A stretch of 64,000 nt of DNA from Georgenia daeguensis. GTDB taxonomy: Bacteria; Actinomycetota; Actinomycetes; Actinomycetales; Actinomycetaceae. The stretch covers positions 267,155 through 331,154 of the forward strand of contig NZ_BAABBA010000003.1 in the NCBI RefSeq assembly GCF_039537705.1. The letters run 5' to 3'. Below, in pieces: positions 1-8,917 of the stretch. The notes below the pieces were generated by a model, which saw nothing but the letters and a program-made list of their open reading frames with translations, was not told the origin of the DNA and made no database searches. Both the position numbers and the translations under genes were made by a program. Position 1 is the first letter of the stretch. Each line of letters opens with the position of its first letter.

Positions 1-31
1 GGCGGATTCGGAACCGGGCTCAGGGCTGGGG

Positions 32-37
32 TAGCAT
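32..37 (+). promoter_or_regulatory. Putative -10 box of the tRNA-Pro gene
   Basis: A TAGCAT hexamer lies 35 bases before the mature tRNA 5' end and fits the TANNNT -10 consensus of actinobacterial housekeeping promoters. No clear -35 box is visible. Confidence 0.4.
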
Positions 38-72
38 CGTTCAGTCCCGACCGGCCAGGTGCTGGTGGGAGA

Positions 73-146
<74 letters not shown>

Positions 147-162
147 CGTAAAACTGCAGGTG

Positions 163-196
163 AGAGGCTCGTCCGGGAAACCGGACGGGCCTCTTC
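163..196 (+). terminator. Intrinsic terminator after tRNA-Pro
   Basis: A stem of about 14 bp (AGAGGC and CGTCCGG arms pairing with CCGGACG and GCCTCT around a GAAA loop) begins 17 nt after the tRNA. It is followed by a short pyrimidine stretch rather than a long T run, as is usual in high-GC actinobacteria. Confidence 0.7.
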
Positions 197-240
197 CTCT
201 TGCCGGTCCGACACGCGAGAACCCGAGATCGCGGCGGTGC

Positions 241-1170
241 TCAGGTGGACCTGGCCAGTGTTCGCCGGCCGCCATCGAGCCGACCGAGCCGCAGCTTCGT
301 CAGCCACTCGTGCACGGCGCCGGCCGTCTCGGCAGGCTTCAGGAGCGGGAAGTAGTGGCCGACGTCGGCGACGGTGCAGGCCGTTGTCCCGGGCAGCTGC
401 TCCTCAAGGTAGGCACGGCTCTCGGCGAAGGCCGCTCCGCTGTCCGCGCTCCCGACCCAGACGATCGGCATGGCGGCGTCGGGCAACCGAAGCGGCTCGG
501 CCATCCAGGCGCCCATCGCCGGCCAGTCGACCTGGAGGAAGGTGGCGATGTCCCTGAGCGCGAGTTCCCGCCCGCCCCTCGGCAAGGAGCGCTCGACCAG
601 CTCCCGTGCGTTCTCCACGCCCGACGTGGCGTCGTAGAAGGCCGAGACCGCGCCGTGCCCGTCGCCGTTCCCGAGCTGCTCGATAACCGCCGGCATCGCC
701 ACCTCGGCGACGGCTCGCATCTCCTCCTGCCCTTCAGCGCTCCGGACCACCTGTCCGAGCAACGGCTCGAGGAGGAGTGCCGACAGCACACGATCGGGCG
801 CCCGCGCCGCGAGCTCCATCGCGATGTAGCCACCGAAGGAGTGCCCGGCGACATGCGCCTTCTCGATCCCCAGCGCCTCGAGGATCGCGAGGACGTCAAC
901 CACCTGACCGGGAATGTCGGTGGCCTCGGCCGGCAGCCCGCGGCCGCCGTACCCCCGCCGGCCGTAATGGATCACCTGGTGGTCGCCCCAGCTGGTGAGC
1001 CTGTCCGCGAGCGGCACGAGGAAGTCGCGCATGACCGCGCCGTGGACGAGGACGACCGGCGTGCCCTTGCCGATCACCCACACGTCGAGCTCGTCGCCAC
1101 CGGAGACCCGGACCCGGGTGGTGGGGTCCGGCATCAGCCGCCTGGCCGCCGTCCCAGTCATGGTGTTCAT
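241..1170 (-). CDS. Alpha/beta hydrolase
   Basis: A 309-aa protein of the alpha/beta hydrolase fold. Visible landmarks are the oxyanion-loop HGAV at about residues 43-46, the nucleophile elbow GHSFGG (Ser about 111), an acid region around WVGSADS and a C-terminal VGHYFPL carrying the probable catalytic His. There is no signal peptide or membrane segment, so it should act in the cytoplasm. Substrate cannot be deduced; homologues are small-molecule esterases, lactonases or haloperoxidase-like enzymes. It is convergent with tRNA-Pro and lies downstream of the LuxR-type gene on the same strand, 140 bp apart, so it could be that regulator's target. Met4 and Met13 are alternative starts. Confidence 0.85.
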   Translation of the reverse strand: MNTMTGTAARRLMPDPTTRVRVSGGDELDVWVIGKGTPVVLVHGAVMRDFLVPLADRLTSWGDHQVIHYGRRGYGGRGLPAEATDIPGQVVDVLAILEALGIEKAHVAGHSFGGYIAMELAARAPDRVLSALLLEPLLGQVVRSAEGQEEMRAVAEVAMPAVIEQLGNGDGHGAVSAFYDATSGVENARELVERSLPRGGRELALRDIATFLQVDWPAMGAWMAEPLRLPDAAMPIVWVGSADSGAAFAESRAYLEEQLPGTTACTVADVGHYFPLLKPAETAGAVHEWLTKLRLGRLDGGRRTLARST

Positions 1171-1310
1171 CAGTTCGCTCCCGCGATCGGTGCGCGCCCG
1201 TGCGGCGTGCTCTCATCGCGACGCTAGGCAGCGCGACGGGCTGGGCTCATCGGAGCGATTGACCAACGTGCCGCCGCCCGGCTACGCGGTTGTGCGTAGT
1301 GGCGCGGCGC

Positions 1311-2921
1311 TCACCGGGATGCGGTCACCCTGTGGTCGAACGCGTAGCGGGCGGCCTGTGTCCGCGAGATGACACCGATCTTGTGGAAGATGTTCGTCAG
1401 GTGGCGGGCGACGGTGCGATCGCTGATGACCAGGGTCTCGGCGATGTCCCGGTTGGAGCGTCCGTCGGCCACGAGCGCGAGGACCTCGCACTCCCGCCGG
1501 GTCAGTCCGTCCGGCGGCTCCGGCCTCGGCCGGAACGCGCCGAGCTGGTCGAACACCGCGTGGGCACGGTCGAGTTCTGCGGCGGCCGACACCCCGTCGC
1601 CGAGCGCGCGGTAGGCATCGGCGAGCCGGACGCAGGTCCGGGCGGCGTCGTACTCGGCACCGAGCTCGTGCCAGCGACGGCAGGCGTCGCGGAGTACCGG
1701 GAGTGCCTCGTCAGCCCGGCCCTCGGCCAGCAGGACGGCGCCGCGCGCCGCGCATGCCATCGCCTCCAGGCCCGAGGTGGCGCAGGTCGCTGCGGTCGCG
1801 GCCAGCTCGGAGGCGGCCGCGGCAGCCTCCTCGAGCCGCCCGGCGCTCAGCGCGATGTCCACCGCCGCCGCGCAGACAGGGGCCCGGCGCAGCGGGTCGT
1901 CGCCCGCCGCGGCCAGCGCCGAGCGCACCGATGTCGCCGCCCCGGCTGCGTCGCCCTGCTGGCTGCGCAGCAGGGCTCTGCCGGGTTGCGGGTCGCGGCC
2001 GCGGGCGTGCGCCTCGTCGTACGCGTCGGCGGCGCGTGCGTCCCCGCGCAGCCGACGCACCTCGGCGACGACGTACCATGCCTCGGCGGCGTAGTCGACC
2101 CGGTACCGGTCGAAGTCGTTCGCGATTCGCAGCGCGCTGCGCTCGGCCTCGTCCCACTCGCCGCGCAGCAGACGCAGCTGGGCGCGGTGCACCGCACAGA
2201 GGCCCTCGAAGAAGACCGCCGCGGGCAGGGTGGCCAGCCACTGCTCCGTCAGGTCGGTCCAGCGGACCATCCGGCGCACGTCCGCGATCCGATGGCAGGC
2301 CGCGACGGTGTGGCAGTACAGGACGCCGGAGAGGAAGGGGTCGATCCGGCCGCTCTGGACGCTGACCATCGCCGCGTCGATCAGCGGCAGCCCGTCGGCG
2401 ATGTGGCCGGACTGGATCAGGGCCCTGCCCTCGCTCTGGACACCTAGCGCCAGCAGCCCGGCGTCCTCGTACCGACGGCCGATGTCCTGCCCCCGACGCG
2501 CCGCGTCGAGCGCCGCGGCGGGCCGACCAGCACGGAGATTCCCCTCGACCTCCGTGAACAGCATCAGATGCCCATGGACCGGGCCCTCCGGAAGCCCCTC
2601 CACCAGGCGACCGGCGCGACCCAGCCATCCTCTGGCCTGTTCGTCCTCGCCACGAGCGAGGTGGCAGACCCCGAGCGAGAAGGCAGTCATCGCTGCCTCG
2701 GCCGGTCGAGCGGCGGCCTCGAAGGCGTCGCAGGCGGCGGCGCCGAGCCGCAGCTTGTCCTCGATGCGACCCACCCACCACACGGCGTCGGCGTAGGCCG
2801 CGAGGTCGTCGGCAGAGAAGTCCGCCGAGTCGGCGGCGTCGAAGTTCGTGACAGCGGTGGGCCAGTCGCGCGAGGCGTAGGCCCGCCGCGCGAGTGACAG
2901 GGAGCTACCACGTTCGTCCAC
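1311..2921 (-). CDS. Large LuxR-family regulator with TPR-like region (copy 1)
   Basis: A 536-aa protein. The last ~65 residues form a LuxR/GerE DNA-binding domain (LTRRECEVLALVADGRS, then TVARHLTNIFHKIG). The preceding ~450 residues are Ala/Arg-rich helical repeats that look TPR-like; no N-terminal AAA/NTPase (LAL/MalT) module is present. The GTG start at 2921 is chosen because GGAGGA lies eight bases upstream and the paralogue at 30330-31991 aligns from the same place (GRRAYARREW there, ARRAYASRDW here). Further upstream the frame stays open but is not gene-like. The two copies share the whole architecture, so they are paralogues. The signal sensed is unknown. It is divergent from the RNase H-like gene. 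Confidence 0.85.
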   Translation of the reverse strand: MDERGSSLSLARRAYASRDWPTAVTNFDAADSADFSADDLAAYADAVWWVGRIEDKLRLGAAACDAFEAAARPAEAAMTAFSLGVCHLARGEDEQARGWLGRAGRLVEGLPEGPVHGHLMLFTEVEGNLRAGRPAAALDAARRGQDIGRRYEDAGLLALGVQSEGRALIQSGHIADGLPLIDAAMVSVQSGRIDPFLSGVLYCHTVAACHRIADVRRMVRWTDLTEQWLATLPAAVFFEGLCAVHRAQLRLLRGEWDEAERSALRIANDFDRYRVDYAAEAWYVVAEVRRLRGDARAADAYDEAHARGRDPQPGRALLRSQQGDAAGAATSVRSALAAAGDDPLRRAPVCAAAVDIALSAGRLEEAAAAASELAATAATCATSGLEAMACAARGAVLLAEGRADEALPVLRDACRRWHELGAEYDAARTCVRLADAYRALGDGVSAAAELDRAHAVFDQLGAFRPRPEPPDGLTRRECEVLALVADGRSNRDIAETLVISDRTVARHLTNIFHKIGVISRTQAARYAFDHRVTASR

Positions 2922-3245
2922 GCGCCCGTCCTCCGGTGACAGAGCACAGAATATCGGTGCACCTGGCCGAGGGAAGAGAGCCCACCTCAGCCTGGGACGC
3001 CGGTGTCGGCGCCGAGCTCCCACCCTGGCACTGCTCGGTGAGGTCGCGTCGCGAGTGGCTGACGGAATCCGTCCGGTCGCCCCTGCCCGCCGGTGAGAAG
3101 GTAGCGTGCCCACGAAGCGCTGCACGCGACAGCCCCCTCCACGTGCCACATTCCGGTCGCCGGTCAGGTCGGCATCTGATCGATGTGAGGGTGGCCGGAG
3201 CCGGTGCCATCCCGGCACGGTCCGCGGGGGCGGAAGGAGAGATTC
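2922..3245. other. Divergent intergenic region, no gene seen
   Basis: These 324 bases separate the leftward LuxR-type gene from the rightward RNase H-like gene. They hold the GGAGGA ribosome site of the first and the GGAAGGAGA site of the second. A possible -10 box for the regulator (TATTCT read leftward) is at 2948-2953. No further gene or structure stands out. Confidence 0.5.
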
Positions 3246-4004
3246 GTGGAACAGGGGGCGACCCAGGACGAGCTGGGCAAGCAGCTCGGCATCGATGCCC
3301 AGGCGGTCGGCGACCTTCTCGCGGCGGCCGGTCTGAAGGAGGGCCGGCACGCGTCGGACGACGCGCTGGACCGAGGGCTTGCCGAGCCCGGCACCTCGCC
3401 GCTCGGGCGGCCGTTCGTACGGTGGCGGGCGGAGGCGGTCCTGCCTGTCATCGAGCCCCTGGCACGGCGTCTGGCGGCAGCACCGGCCAAGAGCGAGGCC
3501 GAGGCGGGGAAGCGCGGGCGGGCAGCTCCGAGGCAGGCGGCCCAGAGGCAGGTGGTGCGTGGGGCGGGCACGACGTTCGACGTCGTGGTCGCGCTGCACG
3601 CCGTCGCCGATCCGAACCCCGGTCCGACCGGGTGGGCGTACGTGAACCAGGAGACCTGGGAGCCGACGTCGGGCGGTCTGCCCAACGGGACGGACAGGGA
3701 GGGGGAGCTGGTTGCCGCTCTGCACCTGCTGGATCACTCGGCACCCGGCGCCCACCTGCTGGTGCGGTCCGCCTCGGAGTACCTCGTGAAGACTGCGACG
3801 GTGTGGGCGCCCACGTGGCGGCGGAACGGGTGGAAGAAGCGCGACGGCGAGCGCCCGGAGAACCTGGACCTCATCGAGCCGCTCCTGGGCAAGATCGAGA
3901 AGCGGGCGGGTCGCGTCAGGTTCGGGCTGGCCGACATCGTCGACGAGTTCGTCGTCGCGGCCGCCCAACGCGCCCGGGAGGCCGCCCGCGAGATGACCCC
4001 GTAG
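3246..4004 (+). CDS. Catalytically dead RNase H-like paralogue
   Basis: A 252-aa protein that is clearly homologous along its length to the RNase H at 40214-41095. Both have the N-terminal TQ(D/T)ELGKQ helix region and then an RNase H fold with the shared landmarks NPGPTGWA, GELVA and WRRNGWKK. The DEDD active site is ruined. The first Asp (DGSA in the intact copy) is His in ALHAVADPNPGPTG. The Glu in GEL is kept. The third acid (RADSQY) is Ala in RSASEY. The whole GHTGDVHNERAD segment with the last Asp and the catalytic His is missing. The GTG start is set by GGAAGGAGA six bases upstream. It may still bind nucleic acid; no hydrolysis is expected. Confidence 0.8.
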   Translation: MEQGATQDELGKQLGIDAQAVGDLLAAAGLKEGRHASDDALDRGLAEPGTSPLGRPFVRWRAEAVLPVIEPLARRLAAAPAKSEAEAGKRGRAAPRQAAQRQVVRGAGTTFDVVVALHAVADPNPGPTGWAYVNQETWEPTSGGLPNGTDREGELVAALHLLDHSAPGAHLLVRSASEYLVKTATVWAPTWRRNGWKKRDGERPENLDLIEPLLGKIEKRAGRVRFGLADIVDEFVVAAAQRAREAAREMTP

Positions 4005-4096
4005 GACGCAGATGGCTCCGTAGGAGACGGCGTGGGGCGACAACGCGGCTCATGGAGGGCACCGCAGCCGCCGGCGACACGGTCGAGGTGCAGCAC

Positions 4097-4468
4097 CTAC
4101 TCCGCCGCGAAGGCCTGGAAGAAGATGGGGAAGGTCCCGAGGACCCCGAGGCCGATCAGGATGAGGGAGGCGGTCAGCGCCTTGCGTGTCTCGATCGCCT
4201 TCCCCCGGTACATCACGTGCAGCACGGCCCACGCGACGAGCCAGACGATGACGGCGCCGACGGTCTTGCCGGAGAGGGGGCCGACCGGGTCGTAGAGATT
4301 CAGGAGCTGCTTGAGTCCCTCGCTCGCCTCGGCGAGGGTCGTGAGGACGCCGAGTGCGAACGCACCGACGCCGGCAGCGAGGATCGCTGCCGAGACCGGC
4401 CCCTCGGGCTTCTCGGCGTACTCGAGCTCCGGGCTGACCGATGCGCCGGTCTCCAGGTTCGATGCCAT
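4097..4468 (-). CDS. Small three-TM membrane protein, function unknown
   Basis: A 123-aa protein with a short polar N terminus and three hydrophobic helices (about residues 27-47, 70-88 and 98-118). It lies nine bases downstream of the 4478-4990 gene on the same strand, so the two probably form one transcript. I do not recognise the family. A membrane partner of the upstream protein is the most that can be inferred. Confidence 0.7.
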   Translation of the reverse strand: MASNLETGASVSPELEYAEKPEGPVSAAILAAGVGAFALGVLTTLAEASEGLKQLLNLYDPVGPLSGKTVGAVIVWLVAWAVLHVMYRGKAIETRKALTASLILIGLGVLGTFPIFFQAFAAE

Positions 4469-4477
4469 GTCTGTCTC

Positions 4478-4990
4478 CTACAGGAGGGGGGCGGCCTTGG
4501 TGATCAGGGCGCCGAAGAGCCCTGCGACCGCCGCGAAGACGAAGGCCAGGACGAAGAGCAGAATCGTGGTCCTGCGAACTCGGTCATGGCGAATGAGGCT
4601 CGTTCCGTAGTAGATGACGATGAAAGCCACGACGGTCGCCAGGATGGGGCTGATCCAGGCCACGTGCTCCTTCCACTCCATGCCGAAGTGGTGCCACTCC
4701 GCTGTCGCAGGGTCCGCCAGCAACGTCGAGCGGGGACTTTCGGGGATGTCCTCCCGATACCACGGGTAGACGATCCAGGTGCCGGTCAGCACCGTTCCCC
4801 AGGCGGCGACCGCCATCGCGACGACCCCGATCTTCAGGCGACGCGCCCGGTCGCGGATGCCCTCCGGTCTCAGGAGCTGGGGACGCAGGCTGTAGAGGCC
4901 CTCGAGACCGCCCGCGAATCCGAGCAGGAACAGCGCTCCGAGGAGCATTCCGTGGATCAGCGTCCAGAGCTCACGATCGGTCAGACTCAT
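4478..4990 (-). CDS. Four-TM membrane protein, function unknown
   Basis: A 170-aa integral membrane protein with helices at about residues 10-30, 52-72, 112-132 and 140-165. Histidines lie at or near membrane faces (IHGMLLG in helix 1, EWHHFGMEWKEHVAW before helix 3), which could bind haem or metal, but no diagnostic motif proves it. It heads a two-gene unit with the small membrane protein at 4097-4468. It sits divergently from a FAD enzyme and a multicopper oxidase, so a redox role is possible but is inference only. Confidence 0.7.
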   Translation of the reverse strand: MSLTDRELWTLIHGMLLGALFLLGFAGGLEGLYSLRPQLLRPEGIRDRARRLKIGVVAMAVAAWGTVLTGTWIVYPWYREDIPESPRSTLLADPATAEWHHFGMEWKEHVAWISPILATVVAFIVIYYGTSLIRHDRVRRTTILLFVLAFVFAAVAGLFGALITKAAPLL

Positions 4991-5133
4991 CGCGCCACCA
5001 CCCTCGGGAGGCGATCGAGGCGTGGGAGATGCGCCTCTTGCCTCGGACTATAGACCTCGCAGATCGCGCGGCACAGCGGCAGCGGGGGGGACGGACCGTT
5101 GACCGGCCACGCCCGCGGGGTCAGCATGGGCGA

Positions 5134-6537
5134 GTGGTGGAGGTGCTGGACGCCGACTACCTCGTGGTCGGCGCCGGGGCGTCGGGCATGGCGTTCACGG
5201 ACGCCCTGGTCGCCCACGCGGACGTCAGCGTCGTCATGGTCGACCGGCGGCACAGCGCCGGTGGCCACTGGCTGGACGCGTACCCCTTCGTGCGCCTGCA
5301 CCAGGCCTCCTCGTTCTACGGCGTGGCCTCGACGCTGCTAGGCGAGGGCCGGCTCCAGCAGGACGGGCCCGAGGCAGGGCTGCACGAGCGCGCCTCCGCA
5401 CCGGAGATCTGCGCGTACTACGCCCGCGTGCTGAAGGATCGGATGCTGGGGTCCGGGAAGGTGGCCTTCTACCCCAGCTGCGACTTCCTGGGCGAGGGCC
5501 AGTTCGTCTCGAGGCTGTCCGGGAAGCGCTACGAGGTACGCGGCCGGCCGCGCGTCGTCGACGCCCGCTACCTCTCTCCTCAGATTCCTGCGACGACGCC
5601 CCCGCCGTTCGGCTGCGCGGACGGCGTGCGGGTCGTACCGTCCGGAGAGCTGGTCCATCTCGGAGGAGCGCCGCCGGAGTTCGTGATCGCCGGCGCCGGC
5701 AAGACCGCCACCGACGCCTGCGTGTGGCTGCTCGACAACGGCGTCGATCCCGGCGACATCTGCTGGGTGCGTCCCCGCGAGCCGTGGATGCTCGACAGGG
5801 CGGCGGTGCAGCCGGACCCTGCCGTGTTCTACGGCACGGCGGCCGACATCATGGAGGCGGCGGAGGCAGCCACGCACCCCGACGAGGTGTTCTTCCTGCT
5901 CGAGGACGCGGGAGTCATGCTGCGGATCGACCGGTCCGTCACCCCCACGATGGCCAAGGTGCCCACGCTCGCGCGGTGGGAGCTCGACCGGCTCCGCACG
6001 ATCGACCGGGTCGTGCGGCTCGGGCACCTCCGTCACGTCGAGCGCGGCCGGCTGGAGCTGGACGACGGCGACGTCGCCGTCGCCCCGGACGCCGTCGTCG
6101 TCCACTGCGCCGCCTCGGGGCTGCGGTACCGGCCGCTGGTGCCGGTCTGGGGCGAGCAGGCGATCACCGTCCAGCCGATCCGGCTCGGGTTCGCGTGCTT
6201 CGGCGCCGCGCTCGCCGGATACGTCGAGGCGACGCTCGACGACGACGACGAGAAGAACCGCCTGTGCCCGCCCTCGCCCTTCTCCGACACGCCGGCTGAC
6301 TGGGCGAGGCAGCAGGTCCTCGGCGCTCGGGCGTCCTTCACGTCGGAACCTCATATCAAGGACTGGGCCGACGCGGTCTCGCTCAACCCCGCGCGCATCC
6401 CCCCTGAGCTGGCCGGCTCCGCCGCCGTCGCCGCCGCCAAGGACCGGTTCCGCCGGCACGTGGGGCCCGGGATGGCCAAGCTGGCCGCGCTCTCGGGAAC
6501 GCCGCTGGCGCCCCGGAGGGTAGGCGAAGGCGGGTGA
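5134..6537 (+). CDS. FAD-dependent oxidoreductase (flavin monooxygenase-like)
   Basis: A 467-aa flavoprotein. The N-terminal Rossmann motif is YLVVGAGASGMAF, and a second dinucleotide-binding motif, EFVIAGAGKTATDA, occurs near residue 180. This is the two-motif layout of flavin-containing and Baeyer-Villiger-type monooxygenases, which oxidise small molecules with NAD(P)H and O2. A final GxG-type region (VVHCAASGLRYRPL) follows. The start is uncertain. The open frame extends to 5029, but the conserved domain starts just after GTG 5134, and GTG 5137 and GTG 5143 are also possible. It precedes the multicopper oxidase by 116 bp on the same strand. The substrate is unknown. Confidence 0.75.
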   Translation: MVEVLDADYLVVGAGASGMAFTDALVAHADVSVVMVDRRHSAGGHWLDAYPFVRLHQASSFYGVASTLLGEGRLQQDGPEAGLHERASAPEICAYYARVLKDRMLGSGKVAFYPSCDFLGEGQFVSRLSGKRYEVRGRPRVVDARYLSPQIPATTPPPFGCADGVRVVPSGELVHLGGAPPEFVIAGAGKTATDACVWLLDNGVDPGDICWVRPREPWMLDRAAVQPDPAVFYGTAADIMEAAEAATHPDEVFFLLEDAGVMLRIDRSVTPTMAKVPTLARWELDRLRTIDRVVRLGHLRHVERGRLELDDGDVAVAPDAVVVHCAASGLRYRPLVPVWGEQAITVQPIRLGFACFGAALAGYVEATLDDDDEKNRLCPPSPFSDTPADWARQQVLGARASFTSEPHIKDWADAVSLNPARIPPELAGSAAVAAAKDRFRRHVGPGMAKLAALSGTPLAPRRVGEGG

Positions 6538-6653
6538 GGGGCGGGTGAGCAGGCGATTTCGTCCGGGACATATGGGACAGGGCCCTTGACGGCCCCCTGA
6601 ACGCGCGGTTCATTGACGATGCAGGGCGCCGACCGACCCGAGGAAGTGTCACG

Positions 6654-8843
6654 ATGTCCGAGGCCCGCAGCACCACCGGTGATCGTTGCGTCTCCCGCCC
6701 GGACGACGGCCGTGCACCTGCCAACGCTGTCCTCGGCACGGCCCTGAGCAGGCGGACCGTCCTGCGCGCGGGCAGCGCGGGCATCGGGCTGTTCCTGCTG
6801 GGTTCGGTCGGCGGTCGCGCGGTGGCCGTCGAGGTGCCGGCCACGGCGTTGCCCGGCGGCACCCTCGATCCGACCGGCATCCCGAAGTACGTCACGCCCC
6901 TGCTGGTCCCGCCCGTGATGCCGCGCACCTCGAAGGTGCGTACCCGGGCGGGGAAGAACATCGACCACTACGTCATCGCCGTGCGCGAGTTCGACCAGCA
7001 GATCCTTCCGGCCGGGATGCCCGCGACGACCGTCTGGGGGTACGGACCGGTCGACCCCCAGAACAAGGGTCTGGCCATCCACAACGCTCCGAGCCTCACG
7101 ATCGAGGCCCGGCACGGCGAGCCGCTCCGGGTCACCTGGGTCAACGATCTGGTGGACGACGGCGGCGGGTACCTCCCGCACCTGCTCGCCGTCGACCCCA
7201 CCCTGCACTGGGCCAACCCGCCGGGCGGCACGGACGGCCGCGACAGCCGTCCGCACCACACCGAGACCCCAGAGTCGTACGACGGCCCGGTCCCGATCGT
7301 CACCCACGTGCACGGCGCGGTCGGCGTCGGCGACGAGTCGGACGGGTACGCCGAGGCCTGGTTCCTGCCGGACGCCCACGACATCGACCCCGACTATGCC
7401 CGGGAGGGTACCTGGTACGACTTCTTCGCCGCGAAGGCCGAGGCTCTCCAGGGCTCCGGCTGGGTCCCGGGCACCGCCACCGCCGAGTACCCGAACCAGC
7501 AGCGCGCGTCGACCCTGTGGTACCACGACCACACCCTGGGCATGACCCGCCTCAACGTGTACGCCGGCCCGGCCGGGTTCTACATCATCCGTGGGGGGCC
7601 CGAGGGCGACGACGCCGTCCTCGACAGCCGCACCGGGAAGCGCGCCGAGCTGCCCGGGCCCGGCCCCCGGCGCAACGACCGTTACCCGGCCACGAAGCGG
7701 TACCTCGAGATCCCCCTGGCCATCCAGGACCGCTCCTTCAACCAGGACGGCTCGCTCTTCTACCCCGACACCCGTGAGTTCTTCGACGGCGTGCCTGGGC
7801 CCTACCTCCCGCACACCGACGTCTCGCCGATCTGGAACCCGGAGTTCTTCGGCAACACCCTCATGGTCAACGGCAACACCTGGCCCTACCTCGACGTCGA
7901 GCAGCGCCGGTACCGGTTCCGGCTCCTCAACGGCTGCAACTCCCGCTTCCTCGTCCTCGACTTCTCCGGCATCCCCGGCGCCGGCGTGTGGCAGATCGGC
8001 TCCGAGGGCGGGTTCCTGCCCGAGCCGGTCGAGATCACCGGCGAGGCGAACCGGTCACGTCTCCTGCTGGGGCCCGCGGAGCGGGCCGAGATCATCGTCG
8101 ACTTCTCAGCCGTGCCGCCGGGGCGCCACGTGCTGCGCAACCTCGGGCCGGACGAGCCCTTCGGCGGCGGGGAGCCGGAGCTCGAGCCAGGGGACGACGA
8201 CGGCTTCCACCCGGCCGACCCGGCGACGACCGGTCAGGTCATGCAGTTCCGCGTGACGCCGGCCCGGGGGCCGGACCGGACCACGCCACCCGAGTTCCTC
8301 ACCATGCCGTCGATCGCCCCGCTGACCGGCGGGAGCGTCCGCCGGCTGGCGCTGATCGAGATGATGTCCGAGCACTTCGAGGACGCGCCGTCCGAGGCAC
8401 TTCTCGGCCGGGTCGAGGACGACGGCCGCTGGGTGGCCCACGAGTGGACGGACCCCGTCACCGAGAACCCTCACGTGGGGGAGACCGAGACCTGGGAGTT
8501 CTACAACACGACCGGGGACGCCCACCCGATCCACGTGCACGAGATCCACTTCCAGGTGATCGACCGGGAGCCCGTCGTGGTCGACGAGGAGACCGGCACC
8601 GTGGGGCTCGCGGACGGCTCCCGGGCGAGACCGCCCGACCCGGGAGAGGAGGGCTGGAAGGACACGGTGATCGCGTATCCCGGGGAGGTCACGCGGGTGC
8701 GGATCCGGTTCGACGCCGAGGGCCAGTTCGTCTGGCACTGCCACATCGTGGAGCACGAGGACAACGGGATGATGCGGCCGTACCGGATCGGGCCGGTCCA
8801 AGAAGGCCAGCCGTCCGACGGCGGGGGGCACGGGGGCCACTGA
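6654..8843 (+). CDS. Tat-exported multicopper oxidase
   Basis: A 729-aa three-cupredoxin-domain oxidase of the CotA/bilirubin-oxidase type. The N terminus carries a twin-arginine signal (SRRTVLRAGSAG followed by a hydrophobic stretch), so the folded copper enzyme should be exported. All four copper-binding motifs are visible: HVHGA, WYHDH, HPIHVHEIHF and HCHIVEHEDNGMM. The Met after the last motif is the likely axial ligand of the type-1 copper. Known relatives oxidise phenolics, bilirubin or Mn(II)/Cu(I) with reduction of O2 to water. It follows the flavin oxidoreductase on the same strand. The length is somewhat above the usual 500-650 aa because of an extended first domain. Confidence 0.93.
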   Translation: MSEARSTTGDRCVSRPDDGRAPANAVLGTALSRRTVLRAGSAGIGLFLLGSVGGRAVAVEVPATALPGGTLDPTGIPKYVTPLLVPPVMPRTSKVRTRAGKNIDHYVIAVREFDQQILPAGMPATTVWGYGPVDPQNKGLAIHNAPSLTIEARHGEPLRVTWVNDLVDDGGGYLPHLLAVDPTLHWANPPGGTDGRDSRPHHTETPESYDGPVPIVTHVHGAVGVGDESDGYAEAWFLPDAHDIDPDYAREGTWYDFFAAKAEALQGSGWVPGTATAEYPNQQRASTLWYHDHTLGMTRLNVYAGPAGFYIIRGGPEGDDAVLDSRTGKRAELPGPGPRRNDRYPATKRYLEIPLAIQDRSFNQDGSLFYPDTREFFDGVPGPYLPHTDVSPIWNPEFFGNTLMVNGNTWPYLDVEQRRYRFRLLNGCNSRFLVLDFSGIPGAGVWQIGSEGGFLPEPVEITGEANRSRLLLGPAERAEIIVDFSAVPPGRHVLRNLGPDEPFGGGEPELEPGDDDGFHPADPATTGQVMQFRVTPARGPDRTTPPEFLTMPSIAPLTGGSVRRLALIEMMSEHFEDAPSEALLGRVEDDGRWVAHEWTDPVTENPHVGETETWEFYNTTGDAHPIHVHEIHFQVIDREPVVVDEETGTVGLADGSRARPPDPGEEGWKDTVIAYPGEVTRVRIRFDAEGQFVWHCHIVEHEDNGMMRPYRIGPVQEGQPSDGGGHGGH

Positions 8844-8917
8844 CCGGGGCCGTGCGACACCGACGACGGACGCACCGGTCTGGCCGACCGGGCGCGGCAG
8901 GCGGTCGAGCTACGTGA

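Noticed and set aside
1290..2447. Plus-strand frame opposite the first LuxR gene
   Set aside because: Antisense to a gene with a clear LuxR domain; composition is that of a codon-position shadow.
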